DNA of 64,000 nt from Geoalkalibacter sp. (GCF_030605225.1 NZ_JAUWAV010000005.1:48625-112624), one strand, 5' to 3'; shown: positions 40,358 through 49,453, numbered from the stretch's first letter. Notes: generated from the letters alone by a model not told the origin. Numbers and translations: made by a program.

Positions 40358-40491
40358 CTGAGCCGACGGCAGATCGCCAAAAAACATTCCGGCTTGAGGA
40401 TTTCCCTTTTTGCGGAAAGGTGATAAAATCGGTCATGAATCTGGGGCCGTCCGGACATGGCGGTCTGATTTCGACCTGAGGAGGCTACGTC

Positions 40492-40701
40492 ATGATCCAC
40501 AACGTGTGCTCGCGCAATGAACGAATCGCTCGTACCCTCATCGGCATCGCACTGCTCGGTTTGCTGTTTCTGCTGCCCAATCCCGTCGGCTGGCTCGGCT
40601 TCTTCGGCGTGGTGCTGATTTCCACGGCGGTGCTGCGCTACTGTCCCATCAGCCACATGCTCGGCATGGACAGTTGCAAAATGAAAGAAACCCATTCCTG
40701 A
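40492..40701 (+). CDS. DUF2892-family membrane protein
   Basis: A 69-residue inner-membrane protein with two hydrophobic helices (about 14-32 and 36-52: RTLIGIALLGLLFLLP and VGWLGFFGVVLISTAV) and three Cys (C6, C51, C62). The pattern NVCSRNERIARTLIG...RYCPISHMLG is typical of DUF2892/YgaP-tail proteins, often near sulfur-transfer genes. GAGGAGG stands upstream of the ATG. It is a single gene ended by a terminator. Confidence 0.88.
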   Translation: MIHNVCSRNERIARTLIGIALLGLLFLLPNPVGWLGFFGVVLISTAVLRYCPISHMLGMDSCKMKETHS

Positions 40702-40723
40702 ACCTTGATTCACGCCAGGCAAG

Positions 40724-40763
40724 AAAAAGGCGGAGCGCCGATGTCGGATGCTCCGCCTTTTTT
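40724..40763. terminator. Bidirectional terminator
   Basis: AAAAAGGCGGAG pairs with CTCCGCCTTTTTT around a 15-base loop. It ends the DUF2892 gene on one strand and the glutamate synthase operon on the other. Confidence 0.9.
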
Positions 40764-40787
40764 GTCCTTCTTCCTTCCTTTGGATTC

Positions 40788-43100
40788 CTACACCGCCTGC
40801 TCCATGCTCCACACCCCGCAGGGGCAGATGCCGGCGCAGATGCCGCAGCCGATGCAAATGTGATCGTCGGAGATGTATTCGTAGCGGCCGCCGTCTTTTT
40901 CCACGCGGCGGATGGCGCCTTCCGGGCAGGCCTCCAGGCACATGGAGCAATCGCGGCAGGTGCCGCACGAGAGGCAGCGGTTGGTTTCGTTTTTCGCATC
41001 GATGACGCACAGCCGGCCGCGGTTCTGCGGGCGGAACAGTTCCTTGCTCAGGCATTCCTGGGGCACGATTTCAGGTTTCTTTTTGGCGACCGGCTGTTCG
41101 CCGCGCAGGTAGGCGTCGATGTATTCGGCGGCTTCCAGGCCATGGCCGATGGCGTGGGTGAGCAGGCCCGGGCGGATGGTGTCGCCGATGGCGAAGACGC
41201 CCGGCGCGCGGGTCACCTGCCAGCAGTCGTCGACCTCCATCATGCCCTTGATGCTCAGCCACTCGCGCGGCACGTAGGAGAGATCGGGGCGCTCGCCGAT
41301 GGCGATGATCACCGTATCGGCTTCGAGCAGGCGGCCATCCTTGCCGTGCACGCCTTTTTCATCGATGCGCTCGGTGAAGAAGGGCCAGAGGATTTCGCCG
41401 CCCAGGGCCTCGACGTGGGCGATTTCCTTCTGGTAGGCGGCGGGACGCTGGATGTCGATGGCCGTGACCTTTTTCGCGCCCATGGCGTAGGCGCCGAGAC
41501 AGGTGTCCATGCCGGCGTTGCCGGCGCCGAGCACCACCACGCGCTCGCCCACGGCGGGGCGTTCGCCGGCGTTGATCGCCTTGAGAAACTCGATGCCCTT
41601 GACCAGCCGCTCGTGACCGGGGAAGGGAATCACCACCGGGCTGTGCGCGCCGCTGGCGATGACCACCGCGTCGTGCTCGGCGCGCAGTGTCTCGAACAGG
41701 GCCGAATCGACGGGGGTGCCGGTGTGCACGGCGACGCCGAGGTTCTTGATGCGGGCGATTTCGTTGTTGAGAACCTCGGCGGGCAGGCGCTCCGTGGGGA
41801 TGACCTGGCGCAGCTTGCCGCCGACTTCCCGGTCGGCTTCGTAGACGCTCACCGCGTGTCCGCGCAGGCGCAGCTGCCAGGCGGTGGAGAGGCCGCCGGG
41901 GCCGCCGCCGATGACCGCGACCTTCTTGCCGCTGTCGGGCGCGGGCAGGGGGGGCGCGGCGTCGCGCGAGAGACGGCCGAGTTCCTTCATGGCCACGGGC
42001 TTGTCGAGGTACTGGCGGGTGCAGGCGTCCATGCACAGGTTGGGGCAGACTTCGCCGCACACCGAGGCGGGGAAGGGCGAGTAGCGCAGCACCAGTTCCA
42101 GGGCCTCCTGAACCTTGCCCTGGCGCAACAGCTTGATGCGCTCCTGGGTGGGGATGGAGGTCGGGCAGCTCGATTCGCAGGGCGCGGCGTAGCGCTTGTC
42201 CTGCCAGTGGGGGATTTTCAGGCGATCGGCGCCGGCATTGACCAGACCGGCGACATGCGCGTAATCATCCGTGACGACGTCGCCGAAAATCCCGCCCTCG
42301 ACCCATTCCCGCAGGCGAAACTCGCGCATGGTCAGATGCTGCACGCGGCTGCGTTCCTCGTGGGTCTTAGCGAGAATCTTGCGCCACCGGCTAAAATCGC
42401 TGAGCTCGGGCAAAAGCTCGGCGCGGCTGATCTTGTCGAGATAAACCGGCAGTTCCTTTGCGAGAAAGGCGCGGTCGGCGTCATCGAGATCGAGCAGCCA
42501 GACCTCGTCGGAGAGACCCTTCACCGGGCCGCGCACGTAGATGGTGCCGCCGACCATGCCCACGCAGCTGCGGTCGCCGAGGATCGAATCGAAGCCCGCG
42601 CAGTCCACCCCGCATACCACGGCGATGCCGCCGCCCATGAATTCAAAGGAGAAGGAGCCGGTGTTCTTGAGCACCCAGAACTGGGGCGGCTCATAAGCCG
42701 GGTCGTGCTTCATCAGCGAACCCGAGCGGGTGCCGACGCGCCCGGCGACGTAGATGCGCCCGGCCGCCGCGCAGTGGGCGGTGGTGTCGCCTCCGTCGCC
42801 GAGAATGGTCAGGGTGGCGCCGGCGTTGAGCCAGCCGGCATCGGCGGGCGCCGAGCCCTCGACGATGATCTCCGTGCCGTCAAGACCGAAGGAGCCGACG
42901 CGCTGGCCGGGGTTCTTGACGCGAAAGCGCAGGGGCTCGCCGTTTTGTGTCCACAGGGGGCCGCCGATGTTGTGATGGCCCGAGGAGAGCACCTCGAATT
43001 CGGTTTCGCCGGTTTCCAGCGCCGCGTAGATCTGCTGGAGCAGCTGCTGGGTGGAGACGCGCTGTTGATTGTCGTTGAAAGCGGATATTTGCGCAGGCAT
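40788..43100 (-). CDS. Glutamate synthase: GXGXG domain fused to GltD-like subunit and ferredoxin domain
   Basis: A 770-residue fusion. Residues about 1-235 are the GXGXG beta-helix normally found at the C-terminus of GltB (MGGGIAVVCGVDCAG, MVGGTIYVRG). Residues about 290-680 are a GltD-type flavoprotein with Cys clusters (CESSCPTSIP, CGEVCPNLCMDAC), FAD site VAVIGGGPGGLSTAWQL and NAD(P) site VVVLGAGNAGMDTC. A C-terminal segment holds two 4Fe-4S motifs (CGTCRDCSMCLEACP, CIGCGICAGICPCG). It would pass electrons to the FMN synthase subunit. Third gene of the operon; GAGGTG stands 6 bases before the ATG. Confidence 0.92.
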   Translation of the reverse strand: MPAQISAFNDNQQRVSTQQLLQQIYAALETGETEFEVLSSGHHNIGGPLWTQNGEPLRFRVKNPGQRVGSFGLDGTEIIVEGSAPADAGWLNAGATLTILGDGGDTTAHCAAAGRIYVAGRVGTRSGSLMKHDPAYEPPQFWVLKNTGSFSFEFMGGGIAVVCGVDCAGFDSILGDRSCVGMVGGTIYVRGPVKGLSDEVWLLDLDDADRAFLAKELPVYLDKISRAELLPELSDFSRWRKILAKTHEERSRVQHLTMREFRLREWVEGGIFGDVVTDDYAHVAGLVNAGADRLKIPHWQDKRYAAPCESSCPTSIPTQERIKLLRQGKVQEALELVLRYSPFPASVCGEVCPNLCMDACTRQYLDKPVAMKELGRLSRDAAPPLPAPDSGKKVAVIGGGPGGLSTAWQLRLRGHAVSVYEADREVGGKLRQVIPTERLPAEVLNNEIARIKNLGVAVHTGTPVDSALFETLRAEHDAVVIASGAHSPVVIPFPGHERLVKGIEFLKAINAGERPAVGERVVVLGAGNAGMDTCLGAYAMGAKKVTAIDIQRPAAYQKEIAHVEALGGEILWPFFTERIDEKGVHGKDGRLLEADTVIIAIGERPDLSYVPREWLSIKGMMEVDDCWQVTRAPGVFAIGDTIRPGLLTHAIGHGLEAAEYIDAYLRGEQPVAKKKPEIVPQECLSKELFRPQNRGRLCVIDAKNETNRCLSCGTCRDCSMCLEACPEGAIRRVEKDGGRYEYISDDHICIGCGICAGICPCGVWSMEQAV

Positions 43101-43194
43101 CGCTTCACCTCTGGTAAAGGTTCAAGGGGCGCGTTACGCGGAACGCGAAAGTCTTGGCTTGCTCGTCTCGTCCCGCATTTCGCGTCCCGGGTTT

Positions 43195-44838
43195 TCAACA
43201 CACGTACTGGATCTGCAAGCGCTCGGCGACGGCCTTGTCCGTGGACACCAGGGCGTCGGAGCGGCCCACGGGCAGCGACGAGTTGCCGATGGGGGCCATG
43301 AGCTTCTTGAGTTCCTGATCCATGGCGAGAAAGTAGTTGACGATGTTCTGCGCCACCTTCTCCGGGTCGAGGCGGTGGGCCAGGGCGGGCTCCTGGGTGG
43401 TGATGCCCGCCGGGCACAGGCCGGTGTTGCAGGCGTTGCAGCGCCCCATGTCGTTGCCCACGCACCCGGCCATCTGCAGAATCAGCTTGCCGGTGAACAC
43501 GCCGTTGGCGCCCAGGCAGATCATCTTGAAGGCATCGGCCGCCAGATCGCCGGTCTTGCCGAGGCCCCCGGCCGCCCACAGGGGAATCTGGCCCTGGCGT
43601 CCCTGGGTGGTGGCCGCCAGGTAGCAGTCGCGCAGCTTACTGACGATGGGATGGCCGGTGTGGTCGAGGCTCACTTCGTGGGCCGCGCCGGTGCCGCCGT
43701 CGATGCCGTCGAGAAAGAAGCCGCCGACGATGTTGTAGGGATCGCGCACCAGGTTGTTGAAAACCGATACGCTGGTCGCCGAGGCCGCCACCTTGATGGC
43801 CACGGGCACGCGGAACTTGAAGGCGGCGTTGAAGGAGAGAAACATCTTCTGCACGCTCTCCTCGATGGAATAGAGACCCTGATGATTGGGCGGCGAGAGC
43901 AGATCGGCCTTGGGCACGCCGCGGATCGCCTGGATGTGCGGGGCGACCTTCTGCGATTGAAGCAGGCCGCCGTCGCCGGGCTTGGCGCCCTGGCCGATCT
44001 TGATCAAGACCCCCGCCGGATCCTCAATCATCTCGGGCATGGCCTTGACGATGCGGTTCCAGCCGAAGTGCCCCGAGGCGATCTGCAGGATCATGTACTT
44101 GAGAAAGCGGCTCTTGAGCAGGCGCACCGGCACCCCGCCCTCGCCCGAGCACATGCGCACCGGCAGGCCGCACTGTTCGTTGAGGTAGGCGGTGGCCATG
44201 GCCACGCCCTCCCACATGCGCCAGGAGAGCGCCCCGATGGACATGTCGCCGATGACCACCGGATAGATCCAATGCACCGGAGGGGCCTGCCCGTCTTTTT
44301 CCAGGCGACCGTCGGCGCCGACCTTGAACGGCAATTTGCCCGGCGGCAGAATGCGGCCGAAGGGCGCAAGCATGTCGAAGGTGTGGCGCTGGGCATCCAG
44401 CGAAGGATCGGTCATCTGCGAGATGCGCCCGACGCGCAGCTTGTCGAGGGTGCGCACGGTGGCTTCGAGATTCTTGCGCCCGCCGCGCTTGATGGAGTCT
44501 CCCGCCAGGCAGCGGGTGACGATGGGGTGGCGGGTGTCGAGATTGCGCACCGGGCCGATGGCGTCGTTGGGGCACACCTTCTCGCAGATGCCGCAGCCGC
44601 GGCAGTAGTTCTTGATGGATTTGACCTGGCGGATCACCGGCACCGCCGAATAGCGGCTTTTCGGCTCGGGGTATTCGCTCTCCGACCACACCAGGCGGCG
44701 CCGTTCGACCTTGGGCGCGATGGCCCGAAAGGAGCAGGCCGCCGTGCACGAGCCGCACAGGGTGCAACGACTCGCGTCGTAGCGGATCTTCCACGGCAGG
44801 TCGTTGGCCGTGACGTCGTGAATTTTCATTGTCTCCAT
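43195..44838 (-). CDS. Glutamate synthase FMN-binding domain protein with ferredoxin motifs
   Basis: A 547-residue central domain of glutamate synthase. The N-terminal 4Fe-4S pair is CTLCGSCTAACSF and CRGCGICEKVCPNDAI; the FMN/2-oxoglutarate barrel follows (about 100-480) with MCSGEGGVPVRLLKS, KIGQGAKPGDGGLL, LDGIDGGTGAAHE and the Cys cluster CNACNTGLCPAGI. This is the archaeal/Thermotoga-like GltB core. The start at 44838 follows GGAGGTG at 7-8 bases; it overlaps the amidotransferase gene by 13 bases. A gap of 94 bases separates it from the third gene. Confidence 0.93.
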   Translation of the reverse strand: METMKIHDVTANDLPWKIRYDASRCTLCGSCTAACSFRAIAPKVERRRLVWSESEYPEPKSRYSAVPVIRQVKSIKNYCRGCGICEKVCPNDAIGPVRNLDTRHPIVTRCLAGDSIKRGGRKNLEATVRTLDKLRVGRISQMTDPSLDAQRHTFDMLAPFGRILPPGKLPFKVGADGRLEKDGQAPPVHWIYPVVIGDMSIGALSWRMWEGVAMATAYLNEQCGLPVRMCSGEGGVPVRLLKSRFLKYMILQIASGHFGWNRIVKAMPEMIEDPAGVLIKIGQGAKPGDGGLLQSQKVAPHIQAIRGVPKADLLSPPNHQGLYSIEESVQKMFLSFNAAFKFRVPVAIKVAASATSVSVFNNLVRDPYNIVGGFFLDGIDGGTGAAHEVSLDHTGHPIVSKLRDCYLAATTQGRQGQIPLWAAGGLGKTGDLAADAFKMICLGANGVFTGKLILQMAGCVGNDMGRCNACNTGLCPAGITTQEPALAHRLDPEKVAQNIVNYFLAMDQELKKLMAPIGNSSLPVGRSDALVSTDKAVAERLQIQYVC

Positions 44839-45932
44839 CGCTGCACCTCCAGATCCTGGCCGATCATCACGATCTCGCGCTCGTTGGGGTAGATGTCTTC
44901 CTGCCAGTCGCGCTCGGGCAGGATTTCGTTGATGCCGCACACCTCCGAGGAGATGACCACCATCTTGTCCGAGCGGCCCACCACCACGGGGCGCAGCTTC
45001 TTGGCGTCGCAGCAGGTGAACAGGGTGTTGTCGGGCAGCACGCCGATGATGGTGTTGGGGCCGTTGATCTCCAGGTGAGTCAGGGATTGGCGGATGGCGA
45101 GCAACTCGTCGCGGTCCTCGCGGCGCTCCACTTCCTCGAAGGGCAGCGGCGTGATCACGTGCTTGTAATAGGGCAGGGGCCAGCCCAGTTCGCGATGCAC
45201 GTAGTGCAGGGTGTAGAGAAAGCATTGGCTGTCGGACTCAAAGCCGATATAGCCGCGATGCAGCTTGCGCTGGAACTCCTTGTTCTTGAGATAGAAGGTG
45301 TTCTCGCCGTTGGCGAGCGCCGTGTAGCCCTGCAGGAAAAAGGGATGGGCGGCGTAGCGCACGATGTCGTAGTTGGTGTTCTGCCGGCACTGGGCGGTGA
45401 TCACCTTGGCGGTGAAGTGGTCGTCGGGCTGCCAGAGGTTGAAGTAGGTGCCGATGTCGCGCGGATCGCCGATCTCCTTGAGGGTCACCACGTCGGGCCA
45501 GAAGGAGTAGACATAGCCCTGATCGCCTTCCTCCAGGGCAAAACGCAATTGCAGGCGCATGTCGAGGAGCAGGTCTTCCTTTTCCTTTGGCGAGGCGTTG
45601 CGGAATTGCTTGGGATAGTTGAAGGTCTCGAAGACGTAGTTGGGCATGGCATTGATGTCGAGCCCCGGGCGGTGAAAGGTCTCCGGCACCCATTGCAGCA
45701 CGCGGCTGAAGCCCGCCTCGTGGAGGATGTCCTCGGCCAGCTTGAGACCTTCGTCGGTGCAGGCCAGGGACAGGGTCGGCAGGTGCTTGTAGTTTTTGAA
45801 GATGCCGCCCAGGTCGTGCATGACCATGGCGAAGCCCGAATTGTCATGGCCTTTCTGCTGCGACTGCATGAGCAGCAAAGCCTGGCTGGGATGAACGTAG
45901 TCGCTGCTTTTGATGGCGCCGATGCGACACAT
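44826..45932 (-). CDS. Glutamate synthase amidotransferase (class II) subunit
   Basis: A 368-residue glutaminase (Ntn-hydrolase) domain that releases ammonia from glutamine for the synthase subunit. After removal of Met1 the nucleophile would be Cys2 (MCRIGAIKSS). Further conserved parts: KGHDNSGFAMVMHDLGG, HPFFLQGYTALANGENTF and GYIGFESDSQCFLYTLHY. In canonical GltB this domain is the N-terminal part of one long chain; here it is a separate gene, first in the operon, with GGAGGTG 7 bases before the ATG. Confidence 0.92.
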   Translation of the reverse strand: MCRIGAIKSSDYVHPSQALLLMQSQQKGHDNSGFAMVMHDLGGIFKNYKHLPTLSLACTDEGLKLAEDILHEAGFSRVLQWVPETFHRPGLDINAMPNYVFETFNYPKQFRNASPKEKEDLLLDMRLQLRFALEEGDQGYVYSFWPDVVTLKEIGDPRDIGTYFNLWQPDDHFTAKVITAQCRQNTNYDIVRYAAHPFFLQGYTALANGENTFYLKNKEFQRKLHRGYIGFESDSQCFLYTLHYVHRELGWPLPYYKHVITPLPFEEVERREDRDELLAIRQSLTHLEINGPNTIIGVLPDNTLFTCCDAKKLRPVVVGRSDKMVVISSEVCGINEILPERDWQEDIYPNEREIVMIGQDLEVQRWRQ

Positions 45933-45983
45933 GTGATTTCACCTCCATGGCGTGAATGAGGCGGTGCAGGGTAAGCAGGGTGC

Positions 45984-45997
45984 GATTTGCTCAAATC
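45984..45997. promoter_or_regulatory. Inverted repeat in the glutamate synthase leader
   Basis: GATTTG-CT-CAAATC, a perfect 6-bp inverted repeat about 50 bases upstream of the first gene and just downstream of the predicted transcription start. It could be an operator or a small hairpin. Confidence 0.4.
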
Positions 45998-46017
45998 AAA
46001 GACGTTGGTGACATAAA

Positions 46018-46033
46018 AGCAAATAAAATGCCA
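46018..46033 (-). promoter_or_regulatory. Sigma-54 promoter of the glutamate synthase operon
   Basis: The minus strand reads TGGCATTTTATTTGCT. It matches the -24/-12 consensus (TGGCA, then TTGCW with correct 10-bp spacing of GG and GC). The predicted start is near 46007, with a leader of about 75 nt to the ATG at 45932. An A/T-rich repeat TTTCT-AAAA-AGAAA at about 46085-46098 lies about 80 bp upstream; no classical NtrC site was seen. The rest of 46100-46325 shows nothing recognisable. Confidence 0.75.
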
Positions 46034-46327
46034 AAAATATAAAAATTGTCGACAGGGCATGTCTTTGTGGGTAAATATCCTTAATTTCTAAAAAGAAACT
46101 CTTTTTTTGGCGTATACGAAGTCTGTTGTCGCGCAGGGCTTGGCTGACGGAGGGGCGGGCTGGAGAAAATTTATGTGCTCATTGTGTGTAAAGTGAGTGG
46201 AGGGGGGCGAGCCGCGCGAAGCTCGAACTTGGCGTCCTGCCGGAGGCCCGGTGGCTGGGTAATGAGTTGGGAAGGGGGCCGGATGCGGGCGGTGCAATTT
46301 TGGGCAGGTGTGCCTGGTTTTTAAGCA

Positions 46328-46362
46328 CAAAGCCCCCTCCGCCAGGGGCGAAGGGGGCTTTG
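46328..46362 (-). terminator. Hairpin downstream of tRNA-Trp
   Basis: On the minus strand CAAAGCCCCCT pairs with AGGGGGCTTTG around a 13-base loop, starting 5 bases after the tRNA CCA end. The T run is poor, so this is a moderate terminator call. Confidence 0.6.
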
Positions 46363-46366
46363 CGGG

Positions 46367-46442
46367 TGGCAGGCCAGGAGGGACTCGAACCCCCAACAGC
46401 CGGTTTTGGAGACCGGTGCTCTACCAATTGAACTACTGGCCT
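46367..46442 (-). tRNA. tRNA-Trp (anticodon CCA)
   Basis: A complete 76-nt cloverleaf read on the minus strand. The acceptor stem AGGCCAG pairs with CTGGCCT, the discriminator is G, and the 3' CCA is encoded. The anticodon arm is CCGGT-CTCCAAA-ACCGG with CCA at 34-36. The T arm contains GGTTCGAGTCC. It begins 14 bases after the ilvE stop codon with no obvious promoter between. Confidence 0.97.
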
Positions 46443-46456
46443 AGAAATCCGTCGGT

Positions 46457-47521
46457 TTAAACCGTCTCGATCCAGCCGTGGGTATCGGGCAGGCGCCCGT
46501 ACTGGATGCCGGTGAGGGTATCGTAGAGCTTCAGGGTCAGTTCGCCCACCTGCCCGTCGCCCACCTGAACATTGCGGCCGCGATAGGTGAACTGACCCAC
46601 CGGCGAGACCACCGCCGCGGTGCCCGTGCCGAAGGCTTCGCGGAGGCGACCCGAGGCCGCGCCTTCCAGGATCTCGTCGACGGACAGGGCGCGTTCCTCG
46701 ACCTCGATGCCCAGATCGCGAATCAGGGTCAGCACCGAGCGGCGCGTGATGCCGTCGAGAATCGTTCCCTTGAGGGGCGAGGTCACCACCTTGCCGTCGA
46801 GGTAAAAGCAGATGTTCATGCTGCCCACTTCCTCGACGTACTTGCGATGCACCGCGTCAAGCCAGAGCACCTGGTCGAAGCCGAGCTTGGCCGCTTCCAT
46901 GGAGGCGCGCAGGCTGGCGGCGTAGTTGCCGCCGGTCTTGGCCTCGCCGGTGCCTCCCGGAGCGGAGCGCACGAACTCATCGGCGATCCAGATCTTGACC
47001 GGGCTGAAGCCGCCCTTGTAGTAAGCGGCCACCGGCGAAAGAATCACGTAGCACAGGTAGGTATCCGAAGGGCGCACGCCCAGATAGGGGTCGGTGGCGA
47101 TCATGGTCGGGCGGATGTAGAGGCTGGTGCCCTCGCTGCGCGGCACCCAGTCGGCTTCCAGGCGCACCAGCTCCTTGAGGGCGCGCAGGAAGAAGGCCTC
47201 GTCGACCCGCGGCATGCACATGCGCTCGGCGCTGCGGTTGAAGCGCTGGATGTTGTCCTTCGGGCGAAACAGGACGATGCCGCCGTCCTGGCGGCGAAAG
47301 GCCTTGAGGCCCTCGAAAATTTCCTGGGCATAATGCAGCACGGCCGCCGCCGGATCGAGGGAGAAAGGGCCGTAGGGCTGGATACGCGCCGAATGCCAGC
47401 CGCGCCCGGCGGTGTATTCCATGACGAACATGCGATCGCTGAAGGTCTTGCCGAAGGCCAGGGTGTTTTCATCCCGAGGGCGTGCCTTGGGTTGGGTGAG
47501 GGGCAGAATCGACAGGTCCAT
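46457..47521 (-). CDS. ilvE: Branched-chain amino acid aminotransferase
   Basis: A 354-residue PLP fold-type IV transaminase for the last step of Val, Leu and Ile synthesis. It is of the longer, BCAT2-like type (motifs LHYAQEIFEGLKAFR, CMPRVDEAFF, SLYIRPTMIATD). The PLP Lys lies in GEAKTGGNYAASL near 196; further sites are EEVGSMNICFYL and GTAAVVSPVGQF. GGAGG stands about 10 bases before the ATG. A weak promoter (TTGCCG, 17 bases, TAATTT on the minus strand near 47570-47600) overlaps an inverted repeat TTGCC-6-GGCAA. Confidence 0.95.
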   Translation of the reverse strand: MDLSILPLTQPKARPRDENTLAFGKTFSDRMFVMEYTAGRGWHSARIQPYGPFSLDPAAAVLHYAQEIFEGLKAFRRQDGGIVLFRPKDNIQRFNRSAERMCMPRVDEAFFLRALKELVRLEADWVPRSEGTSLYIRPTMIATDPYLGVRPSDTYLCYVILSPVAAYYKGGFSPVKIWIADEFVRSAPGGTGEAKTGGNYAASLRASMEAAKLGFDQVLWLDAVHRKYVEEVGSMNICFYLDGKVVTSPLKGTILDGITRRSVLTLIRDLGIEVEERALSVDEILEGAASGRLREAFGTGTAAVVSPVGQFTYRGRNVQVGDGQVGELTLKLYDTLTGIQYGRLPDTHGWIETV

Positions 47522-47693
47522 CGCAGCGGATCCTCCGGCGTGAGAGTGGCGGGCGGTGAGCTAAGGACGCAAATTAACACAGATTGCCTTGATCGGCAAG
47601 AATTCGGATTGTTCACTTGTTTCCTTTGTCTTTTTCGCCGTGCGATCTACAATTGAAAACAGGATCGTTGTTTTGTCCGGCAAGGAAAATCTT

Positions 47694-49451
47694 ATGCGAG
47701 ATCCGAGAGTTGTCATGGAGCAGGAAAAAAAAGAGCGGCGCTTGCGGGAAAACGCGGGGGACCGGCTGTATTTTCTCGAATGCATGGATCGGGTCAACCG
47801 GATCATTCATCAGTCCGATGATGTCGAACAGATGCTGTGGACGGTGCTGGAAGACGTGCGGGGCATCTTTGCCTGCGACCGCGTCTGGCTGTCCTACCCC
47901 TGCGATCCCCGGGCCGCGACCTATCGCATTCCCGTGGAGGTGACCGACACGAAGTATCCAGGCGCCCATGCCCTCGATCTCGACCTGCCCATGAATCCGG
48001 GCGCCGAGTTGATCTGCGCCAAGGCCCTGGCCGCGCTGGGCGCGGTGGTTTTCGACGCAGACAGCGATCCGCCTTTGGCTCCCGAGTTGATCGCGCAGTT
48101 CGGCGTGCAATCCCAGCTGCTCATGGCCATCTATCCGCGCGTCGGCCGTCCCTGGCTGTTCGGCATGCACCAGTGTTCCCATCGCAGAAACTGGACGTCC
48201 CTGGAGCAGCGGATTTTCGAGGGGTTGGCGCGACGCATCGGCGAGGGGCTCAGTACTCTGCTGCTGGTGCGCAACCTGCGCGAGAGCCAGGAGCGCTTCG
48301 ATCTGGCCGTGACGGGTTCGCGCGACGGGCTTTGGGACTGGCCCGATACGCGCAAGGAGGACGTCTGGTGGTCGCCGCGCACCTATGAGCTCTACGGTTT
48401 TGCCCCCGGAGAGATCCAGCCCACCCTCGGCCTGTTTCTTCAGCAGGTGCATCCGCAGGATGCGGCGAGGATTCGCGCGCGCCTCGATAAGCACCTGCGG
48501 CAGGCCGAACAGCCCATCGACGAGCAATTCCGCATTGTATGCAAGGGCGGCGCGCAGCGCTGGGTGCGCTTGCGGGGCCAGTCCCTTCTCGATGACGCAG
48601 GGCGGGTGCGGCGTATCTCGGGTTCCCTGCAGGATCTCACGGAGGAAAAACGCATCGAGGAGGAACTGCGTCGCTACCGCGAGCATCTGGAGGAGTTGGT
48701 CGGCGAGCGCACCGAGGAGCTCAAGAGAATCAACGCCGAACTGGAACTCGCCAATCAGGAACTTGAGGCTTTCGCCTATTCCGTGTCCCATGATCTGCGC
48801 ACGCCCCTGGCTCCCATCATGGGGTTCGCCGAACTGCTTCAGGTCCGCTACGGCGAGATTCTCGACAGCCGCGCCCGCGGCATGCTCGGCGACATCCAGG
48901 CGCAGGGTGAAAGGATGATCCGCCTCATCGAGGATCTGCTCAATCTGGCGCGCATCGCCCATGTCAAGGAACCCGCGGGGCTGATTTCGACCGGCGAGGT
49001 GTTCGCCGAGGTGGTGCGGGAGCTCGGCCAGGAATTTCCCGATGCGCCGCGCCGGGTGCTGCTGCAAAGCTTTCTGCCCGCCGTGCGCATGCATCGCGCC
49101 CATCTCTTTCAGCTCTTTTCCAATCTCATCGGCAACGCCCTGCGCTACGCGGGCGACGATTCGGGGCCCATCGAGGTCAGGGTCGGGCACCAGGCCGGGC
49201 GGTTGCGGTTCGCGGTGAGCGACCATGGCCTCGGCATCCCCGCCGAGGATCACGCACGGGTGTTCAACGCCTTTTATCGCGGAGCGGCGGGCAAGGACAT
49301 TCGGGGCAGCGGCGTCGGACTGGCCATCGTCGCCAAGATCGCGCGGCATTACGGCGGCTCGGCCTGGTTGGCAGACACTCCGGGCGGCGGCTGCACCTTT
49401 GTCGTCGAGATCAAAGACGACTCTGATCCGGCTCGAGATCACGAAGGCTGA
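47694..49451 (+). CDS. GAF-PAS sensor histidine kinase
   Basis: A 585-residue soluble kinase. Order: N-terminal GAF domain (about 25-195), PAS/PAC domain (about 200-330, FDLAVTGSRDGLWDW ... RRISGSLQDLTEEKRIEEEL), coiled coil (about 330-370), HisKA with YSVSHDLRTPLAPIMGFAE (His near 365), HATPase_c with NLIGNALRYAG, DHGLGIPAEDH and GSGVGLAIVAKI. The HisKA region resembles bacteriophytochrome-type kinases, but no PHY domain or chromophore Cys site is clear. AAGGA stands 7 bases before the ATG. It ends 2 bases before the deacetylase gene, so the two are coupled. Confidence 0.93.
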   Translation: MRDPRVVMEQEKKERRLRENAGDRLYFLECMDRVNRIIHQSDDVEQMLWTVLEDVRGIFACDRVWLSYPCDPRAATYRIPVEVTDTKYPGAHALDLDLPMNPGAELICAKALAALGAVVFDADSDPPLAPELIAQFGVQSQLLMAIYPRVGRPWLFGMHQCSHRRNWTSLEQRIFEGLARRIGEGLSTLLLVRNLRESQERFDLAVTGSRDGLWDWPDTRKEDVWWSPRTYELYGFAPGEIQPTLGLFLQQVHPQDAARIRARLDKHLRQAEQPIDEQFRIVCKGGAQRWVRLRGQSLLDDAGRVRRISGSLQDLTEEKRIEEELRRYREHLEELVGERTEELKRINAELELANQELEAFAYSVSHDLRTPLAPIMGFAELLQVRYGEILDSRARGMLGDIQAQGERMIRLIEDLLNLARIAHVKEPAGLISTGEVFAEVVRELGQEFPDAPRRVLLQSFLPAVRMHRAHLFQLFSNLIGNALRYAGDDSGPIEVRVGHQAGRLRFAVSDHGLGIPAEDHARVFNAFYRGAAGKDIRGSGVGLAIVAKIARHYGGSAWLADTPGGGCTFVVEIKDDSDPARDHEG

Positions 49452-49453
49452 GC

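Noticed and set aside
40674..43301. Long plus-strand open frame opposite the GltD fusion gene
   Set aside because: Composition artefact; the minus-strand protein has unambiguous FAD, NAD(P) and Fe-S motifs.
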